From contig CADCTW010000243.1 in NCBI GenBank assembly GCA_902805735.1, positions 1-64,000 of the forward strand: DNA of 64,000 bases, read 5' to 3'. The stretch is from an uncultured Gemmatimonadota bacterium (GTDB lineage Bacteria; Gemmatimonadota; Gemmatimonadetes; Longimicrobiales; Longimicrobiaceae). The notes under the pieces are model-generated. The model ran no database searches. It was given only the letters and a program-made list of their open reading frames with translations, and was not told where the DNA came from. Of this stretch, positions 19,394-27,753 are shown piece after piece. Position 1 is the stretch's first letter; each line of letters starts with the position of its first letter. The position numbers and the translations under genes were made by a program.

Positions 19394-19771
19394 ATGCAAA
19401 TCTTCAAGGAGTTCACCTTCGAAGCGGCGCATCGGCTGCCGAATGTGCCCGACGGGCACAAGTGCGCGCGGCTCCACGGCCACAGCTTCCGCGTCCGCAT
19501 CCATCTCGCAGGCGAGGTGCATGCGAAAATGGGCTGGGTTGCAGACTTCGCAGACATCAAGGCCGCGTTCAAGCCGTTCCTCGAGGAGCTCGACCACAAC
19601 TACCTGAATGACATCCCGGGGCTGGAGAACCCGACGAGCGAGAACCTGGCCCGCTGGATCTGGGATCGCCTCGGGCCCCGCCTCCCTGGGCTGCACCAGG
19701 TGAGCGTACGGGAGACATGCACCTCGGGCTGCATCTACCGCGGTCCGGAGCGATCCCATGGCTCGCGATAA
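19394..19771 (+). CDS. queD: QueD: 6-carboxy-5,6,7,8-tetrahydropterin synthase
   Basis: 125 residues, standard length. FEAAHRL gives the first zinc His, HGHSF the other two, and KCARLHGH carries the catalytic Cys. It converts dihydroneopterin triphosphate to carboxytetrahydropterin for QueE. Four nt after queE and overlapping the next gene by 14 nt, so clearly co-transcribed. No folE is present, so the first substrate must come from the host GTP cyclohydrolase I. Confidence 0.95.
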   Translation: MQIFKEFTFEAAHRLPNVPDGHKCARLHGHSFRVRIHLAGEVHAKMGWVADFADIKAAFKPFLEELDHNYLNDIPGLENPTSENLARWIWDRLGPRLPGLHQVSVRETCTSGCIYRGPERSHGSR

Positions 19772-20762
19772 GCCGGAGTCTACGCGCCTGCACATCGTGG
19801 TCACCTGCACAAAGCGGAAGCGCCACGCGGCGCCGCCGCAACTCCGACTGGGGAGCCACAACGGCGGTTCGCTCCCGGCTCGCCTGGAGAGTTGGATCGG
19901 CGCGCTCCGCGGAGCACCCGAGGAGGGGCTTGTTCCCGTGGGCGAATTGTACGCTGGCGACCACTGGCAGCGGAGCGCTTCACTTCCAGCGGTGGCCGCG
20001 GAGCACGGCACCGCAGCGCGGCTCTGGGTGTGCTCGGCCGGGTACGGGCTGCTGCCCGGGGATTCGCTCGTCCAGCCTTACTCAGCCACGTTCTCGCGCG
20101 GTCACCCGGACGCGGTGTGGCGGACAGGTGATCCCCTCGGCTGTGCGGATGTGCTTGCGTCTTGGTGGGGAGGGCTCGCTAGGTGGGCGGGACCTACCAC
20201 TGGGGCGCCCCGCACCCTCCAGGACCTGGCCGATTCCGACCCTTCAGCGGGCATCTGGGTGGTCACGTCCGCGAGCTACTTGAACGCGATGCACGCCGAC
20301 TTGCGCGCCTCCGCACAGGCGCTCACACGGGCTGACCGCCTCGTGATCATCTCGGCAGGCGCGCGTCGGGTTCCAGGCCTGGCATCCCACGCTCTCGATT
20401 TTGATTGGCGACTCCAGGGGGACGATGGACCGCTGGGCGGGGCGGCGATGTCCCTGAACGTCCGCGTGGCGGAGCTGCTCTTGCGCGGCGAAGTGGGGAC
20501 CAGCGTCGCGGACCTGAACGGGCGGCTACGGTCGGTGGCGTCCACCGTGCCGGTACGACGCCCCAAAGTGGGTATGCGGGTGTCTGAGGCGGAGGTAGAG
20601 CGTTTCCTCCGCGAGGAGATGCGCTCGCGCCCGGGAGTGCGCCGGACTCCCCTGCTGAGAAAGCTGCGTGACGACCTGCACTGGGCGTTTGAAGAGAAGC
20701 GCTTCGCCCGCCTATACGATCAAGTCCGCATGAGTCTGCCGACGAGCGAAGGCGACCGATGA
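19758..20762 (+). CDS. DUF6884/YaaA-like protein in the modification operon (possible DpdC)
   Basis: 334 residues. The N-terminal half has a DUF6884/YaaA-type signature: VVTCTKRK near 13-19, GELYAGDHW near 62, and [20 protein letters not shown] near 92-111. A C-terminal helical tail of about 80 residues follows. It overlaps queD (14 nt) and dpdA (4 nt), so it is translated in step with preQ0 synthesis and insertion. That position makes it one candidate for the DpdC step, nitrile hydration of dPreQ0 to dADG. Alternatively it could be a DNA-binding helper. The family call is from motif recall; the function is inferred from location only. Confidence 0.6.
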   Translation: MARDKPESTRLHIVVTCTKRKRHAAPPQLRLGSHNGGSLPARLESWIGALRGAPEEGLVPVGELYAGDHWQRSASLPAVAAEHGTAARLWVCSAGYGLLPGDSLVQPYSATFSRGHPDAVWRTGDPLGCADVLASWWGGLARWAGPTTGAPRTLQDLADSDPSAGIWVVTSASYLNAMHADLRASAQALTRADRLVIISAGARRVPGLASHALDFDWRLQGDDGPLGGAAMSLNVRVAELLLRGEVGTSVADLNGRLRSVASTVPVRRPKVGMRVSEAEVERFLREEMRSRPGVRRTPLLRKLRDDLHWAFEEKRFARLYDQVRMSLPTSEGDR

Positions 20763-22060
20763 AATTTTTCTTCCCCGACAGCCTCGACTTGGTCGATCCG
20801 AGCTTTGACTTCGGTTCCGAAACTCGGAACGAGTTCAGGATTCCGCAGCGCGACGATGCGTACGCGCACGAGGTGTTCGCTGAGCCACCGTTCGACGGTA
20901 TGCTGGTGTCAAAGGCGATTGTGGACGGATCACCGATCGGCGGCAGTAAGTACACCCTGGGGCAGCGGCATCGGCTCTTCCGGTGTGGTATCCGGGAGTT
21001 CCTCCGCTTGGACGAACGCCCAGGCAGCCGTCGACTCGCCACGATGGGAGACTGTGGCGCCTTCACGTACGTGCGCGAGGAGTACCCGCCCTACTCGGTG
21101 GACGAGGTGCTGCAATTCTACACGCGCTGTGGGTTCGACCTAGGCGTATCCGTGGACCACGTCATCCTCGATTACTTCCCCGAGGCCGACCAGCTCGAGC
21201 TGGGTGGATCGCTGCAGGCTCCTGCACGTGCGGCGAAGCTTTCCGAGGGGCGCAAGCGCCAGCAGGTCACGCTTGACTTGGCCGACGAATTCCTGCGTAC
21301 CCACCGGTCACAGCGGTGTCGATTCCACCCCGTGGGCGTCGCGCAGGGGTGGAGTCCCGCGTCGTATGCAAAGGCGGTCGAAGCCCTCCAGAACATGGGG
21401 TACCGGACGATTGCGCTCGGGGGCATGGTGCCGCTCCGTACCGTGGACATCCTCGCCTGCCTTGAGGCGGTCTCCGCGGTGCGCCACCCCGACACTCGTT
21501 TCCACCTCCTAGGTGTGACGCGGTGCGAGCACGTTCTCGAGTTCAAACGCTTCGGCGTGACGAGCTTTGACAGCACTATGCCGCTTCTGCAGGCGTTCAA
21601 GGACGCCAAGGACAACTACCACACGCTCGACCGGACGTACGTCGCGGTGCGGGTTCCGCAGGTGGAGCGGAATCCGAAGTTGCTACGCTACATCGGGGCG
21701 GGCATCATCGACCAGAGCGTGGCTCGGCGCCTTGAGCAGGAGTGCCTCCGGGCTCTCGCGGACTACGACGCTGGGCGTGTGCCCGTGGACGCGGCGCTGG
21801 AACCTGTCCTCGCGTACGAACAAATCCACGACGAAGGAATGGACCGGAGCCAGTCCTACCGCGAGGTCCTAGAAGACCAGCCGTGGAAGCGCTGCCCGTG
21901 CGACGTTTGCAGGACGTTGGGGATACACGTAATCATCTTCCGCGGTTCGGACCGAAATCGGCGCCGCGGGTTCCACAACCTAACCGTGCTGTACGAGCGG
22001 CTCCACTACGAACTGGCGGGGAAGAAAACCCGCCCGGCGAAGCTGGTGGCCGTACCGTGA
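20759..22060 (+). CDS. dpdA: DpdA: DNA-guanine transglycosylase (TGT family)
   Basis: 433 residues. The opening FFFPDSLDLVDPSFDF is characteristic of DpdA proteins. The TGT barrel shows GVSVDHVILDY near 126-136 (base-recognition Asp), GGMVPL near 221, and FGVTSFDSTMPL near 263-274 with the likely nucleophilic Asp. CPCDVCRTLGIH plus a distal His near 380-410 form the TGT zinc site (CXCX2C...H). DpdA exchanges guanine in DNA for preQ0. The ATG overlaps the preceding stop. Length and N-terminus separate it from tRNA TGT. Confidence 0.93.
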   Translation: MKFFFPDSLDLVDPSFDFGSETRNEFRIPQRDDAYAHEVFAEPPFDGMLVSKAIVDGSPIGGSKYTLGQRHRLFRCGIREFLRLDERPGSRRLATMGDCGAFTYVREEYPPYSVDEVLQFYTRCGFDLGVSVDHVILDYFPEADQLELGGSLQAPARAAKLSEGRKRQQVTLDLADEFLRTHRSQRCRFHPVGVAQGWSPASYAKAVEALQNMGYRTIALGGMVPLRTVDILACLEAVSAVRHPDTRFHLLGVTRCEHVLEFKRFGVTSFDSTMPLLQAFKDAKDNYHTLDRTYVAVRVPQVERNPKLLRYIGAGIIDQSVARRLEQECLRALADYDAGRVPVDAALEPVLAYEQIHDEGMDRSQSYREVLEDQPWKRCPCDVCRTLGIHVIIFRGSDRNRRRGFHNLTVLYERLHYELAGKKTRPAKLVAVP

Positions 22061-22083
22061 GCCGGCCGACTAGAGAGGACTCG

Positions 22084-23235
22084 ATGCCAGACGCCACCGT
22101 GCTGCGCCTGCCCGCCCTGGAGATCCGGCAGGGGCGGGACCGTGTGCTCTACAGCTTCGCGGTGGACGGCAAGCTCCTGCCGCAGTTCACCACAATCTCG
22201 CGCGTTCACCGCAATTCCGACCACGAGATTCGCGGTTACCAGCGCCCAGAGGTGATCTCCCACATCGGGGAGATTCGGACGTACCTCGAGTCCGAAGATC
22301 CGATGATCCCCAATTCGATCGTTGTCGCCTTCGACGGCCGCGTCACATTCGAGCCGGCGGACGTGCAGCCGCTCGGACCTGGCTACAGCCGGTTCGGAGT
22401 CCTCTGCATCCCCATGGATCCCTCCCTCCCGGATGAGCAGAAGCCCGGGTGGATCGTTGATGGGCAGCAACGCTCCGCAGCCATCCGGGAGGCCCAGATT
22501 GACCGCTTTCCGATCAACGTGACAGCGTTCGTCACCGACAATGCTCAGGAGCAGGTGGAGCAGTTCATCCTGGTGAACTCGACCAAGCCGCTGCCCAAGG
22601 GGTTGATCTACGAGCTGCTCCCCGGGACCGAGTCTCGGCTTCCGAGTCCCCTCCAGCGCCGGCGCTTTCCTGCGCTCCTATTGGAGAGGCTCAACCTCGA
22701 CGAGGATTCGCCGTTTTTCGGTATGATCCAGACGCCTACGAATCCGGACGGGGTGGTGAAGGACAACTCGGTGCTGCGGATGCTGGAGAACAGCCTGACC
22801 GAAGGGGCCCTGCACCGCTTCCGCGATCCGCGGACCGGGCGGGGGGATGTCGAATCCATGCTCACCCTTCTCAAGCGGTTCTGGACTGCGGTCGCGGACA
22901 CCTTCCCGGAGGCGTGGGGTGAGAAGCCCCGTGATTCGCGCTTGATGCACGGCGCGGGCATCGTCAGCGTGGGCTTTCTCATGGACGCTGCCGCTGAGAG
23001 GTACCTGGACGATGGGATCCCGGACACGGCAAACTTTCGGGCCGAGTTGGACCCGCTGCGGCAGGTCTGCCGGTGGACCTCAGGGTATTGGGACTTCGGG
23101 CCAGGCCTGCAGCGGAAGTGGAACGAGGTGCAGAACACGTCCAAGGACATCATGCTGCTCGCAGATTACCTGCTGGAGGAGTACCGGGAGCGGGTATGGA
23201 GTCCCACGCGCTTCCGGAAGCTTGGAGCAGGTTGA
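22084..23235 (+). CDS. dpdB: DpdB: DGQHR/DndB-like ATPase partner of DpdA
   Basis: 383 residues from ATG 22084, which is preceded by AGAGGA; the ORF open from 21742 runs through dpdA in another frame. The DGQHR-type signature appears as WIVDGQQRSAAIRE near residues 123-136, the fold shared with DndB and ParB-like nucleases. A FVTDNAQEQVEQFILVNSTKP stretch follows. In the reconstituted Salmonella system DpdB has ATPase activity needed for preQ0 insertion by DpdA. It lies 23 nt after dpdA, and a strong hairpin follows the stop, so it closes the operon. Confidence 0.88.
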   Translation: MPDATVLRLPALEIRQGRDRVLYSFAVDGKLLPQFTTISRVHRNSDHEIRGYQRPEVISHIGEIRTYLESEDPMIPNSIVVAFDGRVTFEPADVQPLGPGYSRFGVLCIPMDPSLPDEQKPGWIVDGQQRSAAIREAQIDRFPINVTAFVTDNAQEQVEQFILVNSTKPLPKGLIYELLPGTESRLPSPLQRRRFPALLLERLNLDEDSPFFGMIQTPTNPDGVVKDNSVLRMLENSLTEGALHRFRDPRTGRGDVESMLTLLKRFWTAVADTFPEAWGEKPRDSRLMHGAGIVSVGFLMDAAAERYLDDGIPDTANFRAELDPLRQVCRWTSGYWDFGPGLQRKWNEVQNTSKDIMLLADYLLEEYRERVWSPTRFRKLGAG

Positions 23236-23264
23236 CCGTTCGGCTCCTCTGGAGTACACGAATG

Positions 23265-23295
23265 CGCGGCCCGGAAGCGATGCTTCCGGGCCGCG
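23265..23295 (+). terminator. Hairpin terminator after dpdB
   Basis: CGCGGCCCGGAAGC and GCTTCCGGGCCGCG form a perfect 14-bp stem with a 3-nt loop, 30 nt after the dpdB stop. No strong T-run follows, so Rho may assist. It marks the end of the queC-dpdB transcript. Confidence 0.75.
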
Positions 23296-23362
23296 AACCG
23301 TTCCCCGCAACGACCAACCCGCGCAGAAAAAGGTATGACATACCTCATACCCATATGCCCCA

Positions 23363-23899
23363 ATGTCCGAAGATCTGAAACCGCCCAGAGTGCCCTCTCC
23401 CCGTCGGCTACTCATCGTATCAATCTCCAACCACAGTCCATTCCCTGTTGAGCCCGCCCCCGCGTGGTCCCGTTGCACTGAGGGGGTGTTCCGGTTGCTG
23501 GCCCGTGCACGACGAGCGGGAATGTGGCCAGCTGATACCGACCTCGCCATTCTCTGTCCACGCAACGGCTTGCTTGATCCAGAAGCCATGGTCGGACCAA
23601 CCACGGCCGCGATGACCCAGGAGCACGCGCAGTCGCTCCGGCACTTGGTGCACCGGCAGTTGCACGAGCGGCTTGTCGCGCGCGGCTACAGTGAGCTCCT
23701 GGTCTGGGTCGACGAAGCGTGGCTGCCCGCCCTGCGGCTCACCCCGGCTTGGCTTCCGGACGGCTTGGAACTCAGAGTTGCAGCCGGTCCCGCAACCCAG
23801 CGGATTGCGCTCCTCCGTCGGTGGGTCGTGGACGTCAAAGCACCAAGTAACTCTGGGCAGGGACACATGCCCGCTACCGACTCCGATCGGCCACGCTGA
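23363..23899 (+). CDS. Second DUF6884/YaaA-like small protein
   Basis: 178 residues. RLLIVSISNHSP near 15-26, FRLLARARRAG, and LAILCPRNGLLDPEAMVGPTT near 66-86 follow the spacing of DUF6884/YaaA proteins, and a helical region with DEAWLPALR comes after. It resembles the 334-aa protein at 19758 in outline, though the CxKxK-like start is not conserved. It is separated from dpdB by a hairpin and overlaps by 26 nt the 3' end of the convergent gene at 23874. It may be an accessory to 7-deazaguanine handling. The start is weakly supported (no clear ribosome site). Confidence 0.5.
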   Translation: MSEDLKPPRVPSPRRLLIVSISNHSPFPVEPAPAWSRCTEGVFRLLARARRAGMWPADTDLAILCPRNGLLDPEAMVGPTTAAMTQEHAQSLRHLVHRQLHERLVARGYSELLVWVDEAWLPALRLTPAWLPDGLELRVAAGPATQRIALLRRWVVDVKAPSNSGQGHMPATDSDRPR

Positions 23900-24941
23900 A
23901 ATCGCGGAAATCCCCTGTCCGTTCGGCCTCCAAGAAGCCTCCGTACCCAGTGTCAAAGATGGTATCCGTGAATCGGCTCTGGTCAATGGGAATCCCGTGC
24001 TCGCATATCTCGTCCGGAACGAGCCCGTGATTGACGAACAGGTGCGGGTTCGGGACGAATTGATCGCTGGTGAGGTCGCGCACTCCGATGATGAAGTGCG
24101 GAAGCAGCGCTCCTTTGACGGCGACCTCCTGTTGCGCCGGGAACAGGCCAAAGAGCGGCGGGGAAGGCAGTCCTACTGATCTCACCTGGTCGTCCGCATT
24201 CGTGGAGTGCCAGGGTAGTACGGCGAAGTTTTCGAATGGGCGCGGGATGAAGTAGTGGATAACCCACGGTTCGAGGTTCCTACCCTGGTACCCGCGTGCA
24301 AACTGCCGTCCTGTATCGGGACGCATGGAGGTCGAGACGAGGGGAGATCCCGCGCTCACCCCCGGCTGTCCTGCCGTGTGCGCGAAGTACAGGTAGTAGT
24401 CTCGGACGCGCAAACGTGAACGGCCCGTGAGCGAGCCCACGACGCGGACGAAGTGGTCGCGGTTCGACGCATTCTCGAAGTAGGTAAGGAACGCTGTAGA
24501 ACAATGCATGCCGACGAACGATCTGCGGCGCGGGTGGACGCACGCTGCGGCCACGCGGTCGAAGAGGAACGCCAGCACCTCGTCGCTCGTGTCGTTCACG
24601 CTACTCAGGTAGTCCCTTGCGTCCGGATACTGGCCTCCGCCGGTATGGTAGCGGCGTGCCTTCACGCCGAATAGGAAGAGCCGCTCGCGGGTTTCACCTT
24701 CGTCGGGCCCACGAGCAGATCGGTGCAGCAGACCGCGGATGTATCCCGCGTGGTTTCCGCGGTATACACGCAGAAGGTCACGAGCGCGCATCTTCTCGGT
24801 GAGCAGGGCCAAGAACTCGCCGAACCATTCCGCGTCCTGCATATGGAGGGGATCCCCTGCGATGTCTGTGAGTTGCATTCCAGTTTGGTCGCGTCGAAGA
24901 GGCATAGTTTGTGATCGTCTGTCAAACGGCGTGAATTGCAC
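23874..24941 (-). CDS. ADP-ribosyltransferase-fold-like protein (possible DpdC)
   Basis: 355 residues. Three widely spaced motifs match the R-S-E arrangement of ART-fold enzymes: LLRVYRG near 56-62, PLVSTSM near 201-207 followed by ARGY, and PAQQEVAVKGALLP near 269-282. VIHYFIP between them fits the core strand. It is convergent with the DUF6884 gene and abuts the dpd modification operon. It could be DpdC (acting on preQ0 in DNA) or an ADP-ribosyltransferase toxin or regulator. Start uncertain: GTG 24941, ATG 24905 or ATG 24878 are possible; none has a clear ribosome site. Confidence 0.55.
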   Translation of the reverse strand: MQFTPFDRRSQTMPLRRDQTGMQLTDIAGDPLHMQDAEWFGEFLALLTEKMRARDLLRVYRGNHAGYIRGLLHRSARGPDEGETRERLFLFGVKARRYHTGGGQYPDARDYLSSVNDTSDEVLAFLFDRVAAACVHPRRRSFVGMHCSTAFLTYFENASNRDHFVRVVGSLTGRSRLRVRDYYLYFAHTAGQPGVSAGSPLVSTSMRPDTGRQFARGYQGRNLEPWVIHYFIPRPFENFAVLPWHSTNADDQVRSVGLPSPPLFGLFPAQQEVAVKGALLPHFIIGVRDLTSDQFVPNPHLFVNHGLVPDEICEHGIPIDQSRFTDTIFDTGYGGFLEAERTGDFRDFSVADRSR

Positions 24942-25140
24942 TGTCTGGGCGTGTGGCGGTAATCTGCATCAGCGCGCTGGCAAGGTGCTCATGGTGGATG
25001 CTTCCGAGCTCGTCCGGTACGGGACGCACTGGTCCGGCGGTGGCGCCCGCAGTGACATCTTCAACCCGTCCGTGAGCGGCTTCCTGCTTGACCTTGTAAG
25101 GGCATTCGCGTCCCGATCCGCCCAGCCGCAAATTAGACGA

Positions 25141-25173
25141 GGGGGGTGCGCGCCATCGCAGGCGCGCACCCCC
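25141..25173. terminator. Strong GC hairpin
   Basis: GGGGGTGCGCGCC and GGCGCGCACCCCC pair perfectly across ATCGCA and are followed on the plus strand by TTGG. The stretch 24942-25235 holds no complete gene. A plus-frame segment around 24990-25130 reads like protein (VDASELVRYGTHW...) but has no matching stop before the hairpin, so it may be a decayed gene end. Confidence 0.65.
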
Positions 25174-25180
25174 TTGGTGT

Positions 25181-25208
25181 CGACCCGCGACCCGCGACCC
25201 GCGACCCG
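25181..25208. repeat. Four tandem copies of the 7-mer CGACCCG
   Basis: CGACCCG is repeated four times without interruption just after the hairpin at 25141-25173, in non-coding DNA. It is a short tandem repeat that could vary in copy number between strains. Confidence 0.75.
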
Positions 25209-25235
25209 CACCGGCGAACGGCGGGGGCGTTCGCC

Positions 25236-25400
25236 CTACCAGCCCCGCTGCTCCTGCTCCTCACGGTTTGCTTGGTCCGCGTCGTATGCGTCGTTGTTGG
25301 GGTTCATTACGTCGCTCCGGTCATCGTTGGACGACCGGCCCTCCGAACTGCCGCCCCGATCCTCGCCCGCTCCGCCGCTCCCATCGCGCTGCTGGTCCAT
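25236..25400 (-). CDS. Small hydrophilic protein with MNPNND tail
   Basis: 54 residues from an ATG at 25400 with GAGGGGAG just upstream; the longer ORF to 25589 lacks a good start. The sequence is Gly/Asp/Asn/Arg-rich and disordered (MNPNNDAYDADQANREEQEQ). I have seen such Asn-rich short proteins in Longimicrobium-type genomes, which is part of the taxonomic hint. No function known. Confidence 0.5.
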   Translation of the reverse strand: MDQQRDGSGGAGEDRGGSSEGRSSNDDRSDVMNPNNDAYDADQANREEQEQRGW

Positions 25401-25600
25401 GGCTCCCCTCAGGTGCGCGGTTTCTGAAAAAGTGGCACGTTGTGCTTGGAGCACGAACCGCGCCGGGATTGCGTCGCGAGCCCTAACCCGGTGTTCTGCC
25501 CTCCGGGGTGCCGCGTCCGCGTCCTTGATGGATAGAGGCAGCAATCGAGCGACGTCATGTACTCCGTGACAGCCGGATATAGCCAGCACTGGAGAACTCG

Positions 25601-25993
25601 ATGCGCGAACCGATCACGCAGGATCGGAGTGGTGAGACTCGTGTGGTGGACTTGGAGCCCTACATGGACGAGCTGCGCGTGTGCATTGGTCGGGACCACG
25701 GGGCACGTGCGCGCGAGAACACGGGACTCGACCGGCTGGACTTCGACCTTTCCGTGGGGCGGGTGCTAGTCCTCGTCCCTACGGACGCGTGGGACGTGTC
25801 AAGCGCCTTCTGGATGGGGATGTTCGGCCCGTCGGTTCGACGCCTCGGGGCAGCTGGCTTCCGCGCCCGCTACGAGTTCCGCGGTGGGATCCACCGCGAG
25901 GATGTCGAGGCAGGAATCGAGGAAGCGCTACTCGAGCAGGATCCCCTCGCTGGGAGCCCAGCTGCGGATCCCCCCAGGCACCCGTGGGGGTGA
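25601..25993 (+). CDS. STAS-like (DUF4325-type) domain protein
   Basis: 130 residues. The core LDFDLSVGRVLVLVPTDAWDVSSAFWMGMFGPSVRRLG near 42-80 has the strand-helix pattern of the STAS-like/DUF4325 fold: a beta strand, a D-S switch-like position, and a helix with GxxGP. In other bacteria such domains pair with GHKL kinases or act as regulatory modules; no kinase is nearby. It stands alone between convergent units. Confidence 0.5.
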   Translation: MREPITQDRSGETRVVDLEPYMDELRVCIGRDHGARARENTGLDRLDFDLSVGRVLVLVPTDAWDVSSAFWMGMFGPSVRRLGAAGFRARYEFRGGIHREDVEAGIEEALLEQDPLAGSPAADPPRHPWG

Positions 25994-26027
25994 CCGAGCA
26001 CGTCGCAAGCCCCGCTGTGCCCGTGGA

Positions 26028-26648
26028 CTATCGGCCCAGCGCTCTCCACCCATCGCTGGCCAGGACCAGGGTCAGCGAGTCCTCCGCTGGGGCGGTGCGG
26101 GTGGCGAGTTCGCGCTCGACGTACGGGAACTGACGCCGGAGCTCGGCGTCTTCGGCCCAGGACGCAGCCTCGCGCAGCCGACGCAGGTAGGTGACTTTCG
26201 TGGTGACCTGCCCCAGTCCTTCGGCGGCCTCGGTCCAGCGCACCACCCCTGCAACCTCCGCCGTCCCGTAACAGAACGCCCCCACAGGACGTGTGGGGTC
26301 CCATCGGCCCGCCGGGAAGGTCCGGTAAGCCTTTTGGCCTGATTCCGTGAGCGAGTACCGGGTTCCCACCTCTCCAGGCTCGGGTGCCATCATCCCCAGC
26401 CGCACCATCGTACGCAGGCGCCCTACAAGGGCGCCGTACTCCCGAGACATCCCGCCCGCGTCTGGCAGGTCCGCCGGCAGCATCCAGGCGGGCTCGCCCA
26501 CGCATCTCGGGTTCTCCGCGAGGTGCGCATTGATGGCAGGCCTGAAGTTCGCCTCCGACGGGGTACGTGGGTCCGCCGCCCGAGCGCACGCTCCGCTTAC
26601 CGGGAGCAGCAGGGCAAGCACCGCTCGCCGCGCAGCGCGCCCGCTCAC
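26028..26648 (-). CDS. Putative lipoprotein, second gene of a two-gene unit
   Basis: 206 residues from GTG 26648, which overlaps the stop of the upstream lipoprotein gene (GTGA). The N-terminus ARRAVLALLLPVSGAC is a signal peptide with a lipobox-like SGAC, so it is probably exported and lipidated. The mature part (NARLxxNPRCVG-like region, then YSLTESGQKAYRTFPAGRW) contains a segment resembling a winged helix, but export argues against DNA binding. No known family recognised. The ORF-track extension to 27149 crosses the neighbouring gene and is rejected. Confidence 0.6.
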   Translation of the reverse strand: MSGRAARRAVLALLLPVSGACARAADPRTPSEANFRPAINAHLAENPRCVGEPAWMLPADLPDAGGMSREYGALVGRLRTMVRLGMMAPEPGEVGTRYSLTESGQKAYRTFPAGRWDPTRPVGAFCYGTAEVAGVVRWTEAAEGLGQVTTKVTYLRRLREAASWAEDAELRRQFPYVERELATRTAPAEDSLTLVLASDGWRALGR

Positions 26649-27055
26649 TTGCACACCTGCGGGGCCTGCACGTCGGAGGTGTACGTCCCGTCCGCCGTGT
26701 CGAACACGCGAAGCCGGTACTGGTAGCAGGCGTAGTCCGCGTGCGACGAGAGCTTGGCGAGCACCGCTGGATCGGAGACCACCGACTGCCCAGGGCGGAT
26801 GTTCTGGATGAGCGTGACGCCCTGGTCCACCACTACCGTGCCGCGCAGCACCTGGATGTCCAGTTGCACGTTGTCCGCGGTCGCAGAGCCGCGGTTCGCG
26901 ACGGTGAACGTGAACGCGGGGAATCCATCCGCGTACGTGACGGGTGTGACCGCAGCCACCTCGATGCGCGGGGCCGCTTTGGAGCTGGTTGAGTCCCCAC
27001 CGCAGGCGGACAGGAGAGCGGGGAGGGTGAGCGTCAGGATTCGGAAACGGGACAT
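26645..27055 (-). CDS. Putative lipoprotein with a CARDB-like beta domain
   Basis: 136 residues. FRILTLTLPALLSACGG is a clear lipoprotein signal (lipobox LSAC, Cys 18). The rest reads as a beta-sandwich (PAFTFTVANRGSATADNVQLDIQV), like CARDB/DUF11 domains that handle adhesion or envelope contacts. First gene of a two-gene minus-strand unit with 26028-26648. Not obviously linked to the DNA-processing genes around it. Confidence 0.65.
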   Translation of the reverse strand: MSRFRILTLTLPALLSACGGDSTSSKAAPRIEVAAVTPVTYADGFPAFTFTVANRGSATADNVQLDIQVLRGTVVVDQGVTLIQNIRPGQSVVSDPAVLAKLSSHADYACYQYRLRVFDTADGTYTSDVQAPQVCK

Positions 27056-27192
27056 CGATACTCGGGTGTAAGGGGGAGCAAAGCCACGCGTGGACGAGGG
27101 GCCGCTTGCCCATACGCCCGGGTAGCGGTATCCTGCCGCGTGTACTCAACGATATTGTAGTCGGATTTTAGTCAGAAGCGGCCGGGGGAGCA

Positions 27193-27564
27193 ATGCTCCC
27201 TAGCCGCGTCGTCTCCTTGCCCCGCCTCCGCGAGGCCGCCCAGGCGCGCGCGGAGGCTTCGTCGCGTCGTGCCGTCGCCCGCGAGATCGGCGTCACACCG
27301 CGCGGTCTCGACGTGTTCCTCGGCGGCGCCAAGCCCCACCCCAAGACACTGGAGAAGCTGCTCCGCTGGTACAGGGAGCAGATCGAGGACGCGGAGGGTC
27401 CGCCCATCTCGGAGGCGGAGGCGCTCCGTGTCCTCCTGCGTTTCGTGCCGGAGGACCTCCGCCCCGACGCCGCCGTCCGAACGGTCGGGTTCCTCCGCGG
27501 ATTGGCGGAGGAGGCCGGTGTTCGGCTACCGGACAGATTGGACGGCGAGCCACAAGAAGCCTGA
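27193..27564 (+). CDS. Small HTH-like protein
   Basis: 123 residues. Residues 20-55 (SSRRAVAREIGVTPRGLDVFLGGAKPHPKTLEKL) fit a Cro/XRE-like helix-turn-helix; a helical C-terminus follows. An AT-rich stretch upstream (around 27145-27175, ACGATATTGTAGTCGGATTTTAG) may contain its promoter. A strong terminator comes directly after. Probably a DNA-binding regulator; target unknown. Confidence 0.65.
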   Translation: MLPSRVVSLPRLREAAQARAEASSRRAVAREIGVTPRGLDVFLGGAKPHPKTLEKLLRWYREQIEDAEGPPISEAEALRVLLRFVPEDLRPDAAVRTVGFLRGLAEEAGVRLPDRLDGEPQEA

Positions 27565-27566
27565 CC

Positions 27567-27604
27567 GGAGAGGGGCTCCCGCGCACCGCGCGGGAGCCCC
27601 TCCG
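27567..27604 (+). terminator. Hairpin terminator
   Basis: AGGGGCTCCCGCGC and GCGCGGGAGCCCCT form a perfect 14-bp stem around ACC, extended by GGAG/CTCC-like flanks, three nt after the stop of the small HTH gene. Confidence 0.8.
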
Positions 27605-27628
27605 ACTATGATCCGGCTACAATGGTGG

Positions 27629-27680
27629 CAAAAGGGCCGGTCTTGTGTCCCCCGGGGGAACGCAGGCCGGCCCACTTTTG
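27629..27680 (+). promoter_or_regulatory. Structured leader upstream of sigma-like gene
   Basis: AAAAGGGCCGG pairs with CCGGCCCACTTTT (one bulge), enclosing a second self-complementary core CCCCCGGGGG. The structure lies 74 nt before the sigma gene start and is followed on the plus strand by TTTTG. It could be an attenuator or a second terminator. Confidence 0.45.
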
Positions 27681-27753
27681 TGCATCCTTCAGGATCGCCT
27701 GCGCTGCCGTGGGCGCAGAACCGATCCTCGCTGTTCGGGCGACCCGGAGACGC

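Noticed and set aside
24739-25569. 276-aa plus-strand ORF
   Set aside because: Its first third is antisense to the ART-like gene and it runs through a terminator hairpin and a tandem repeat. Only a short middle segment looks protein-like.
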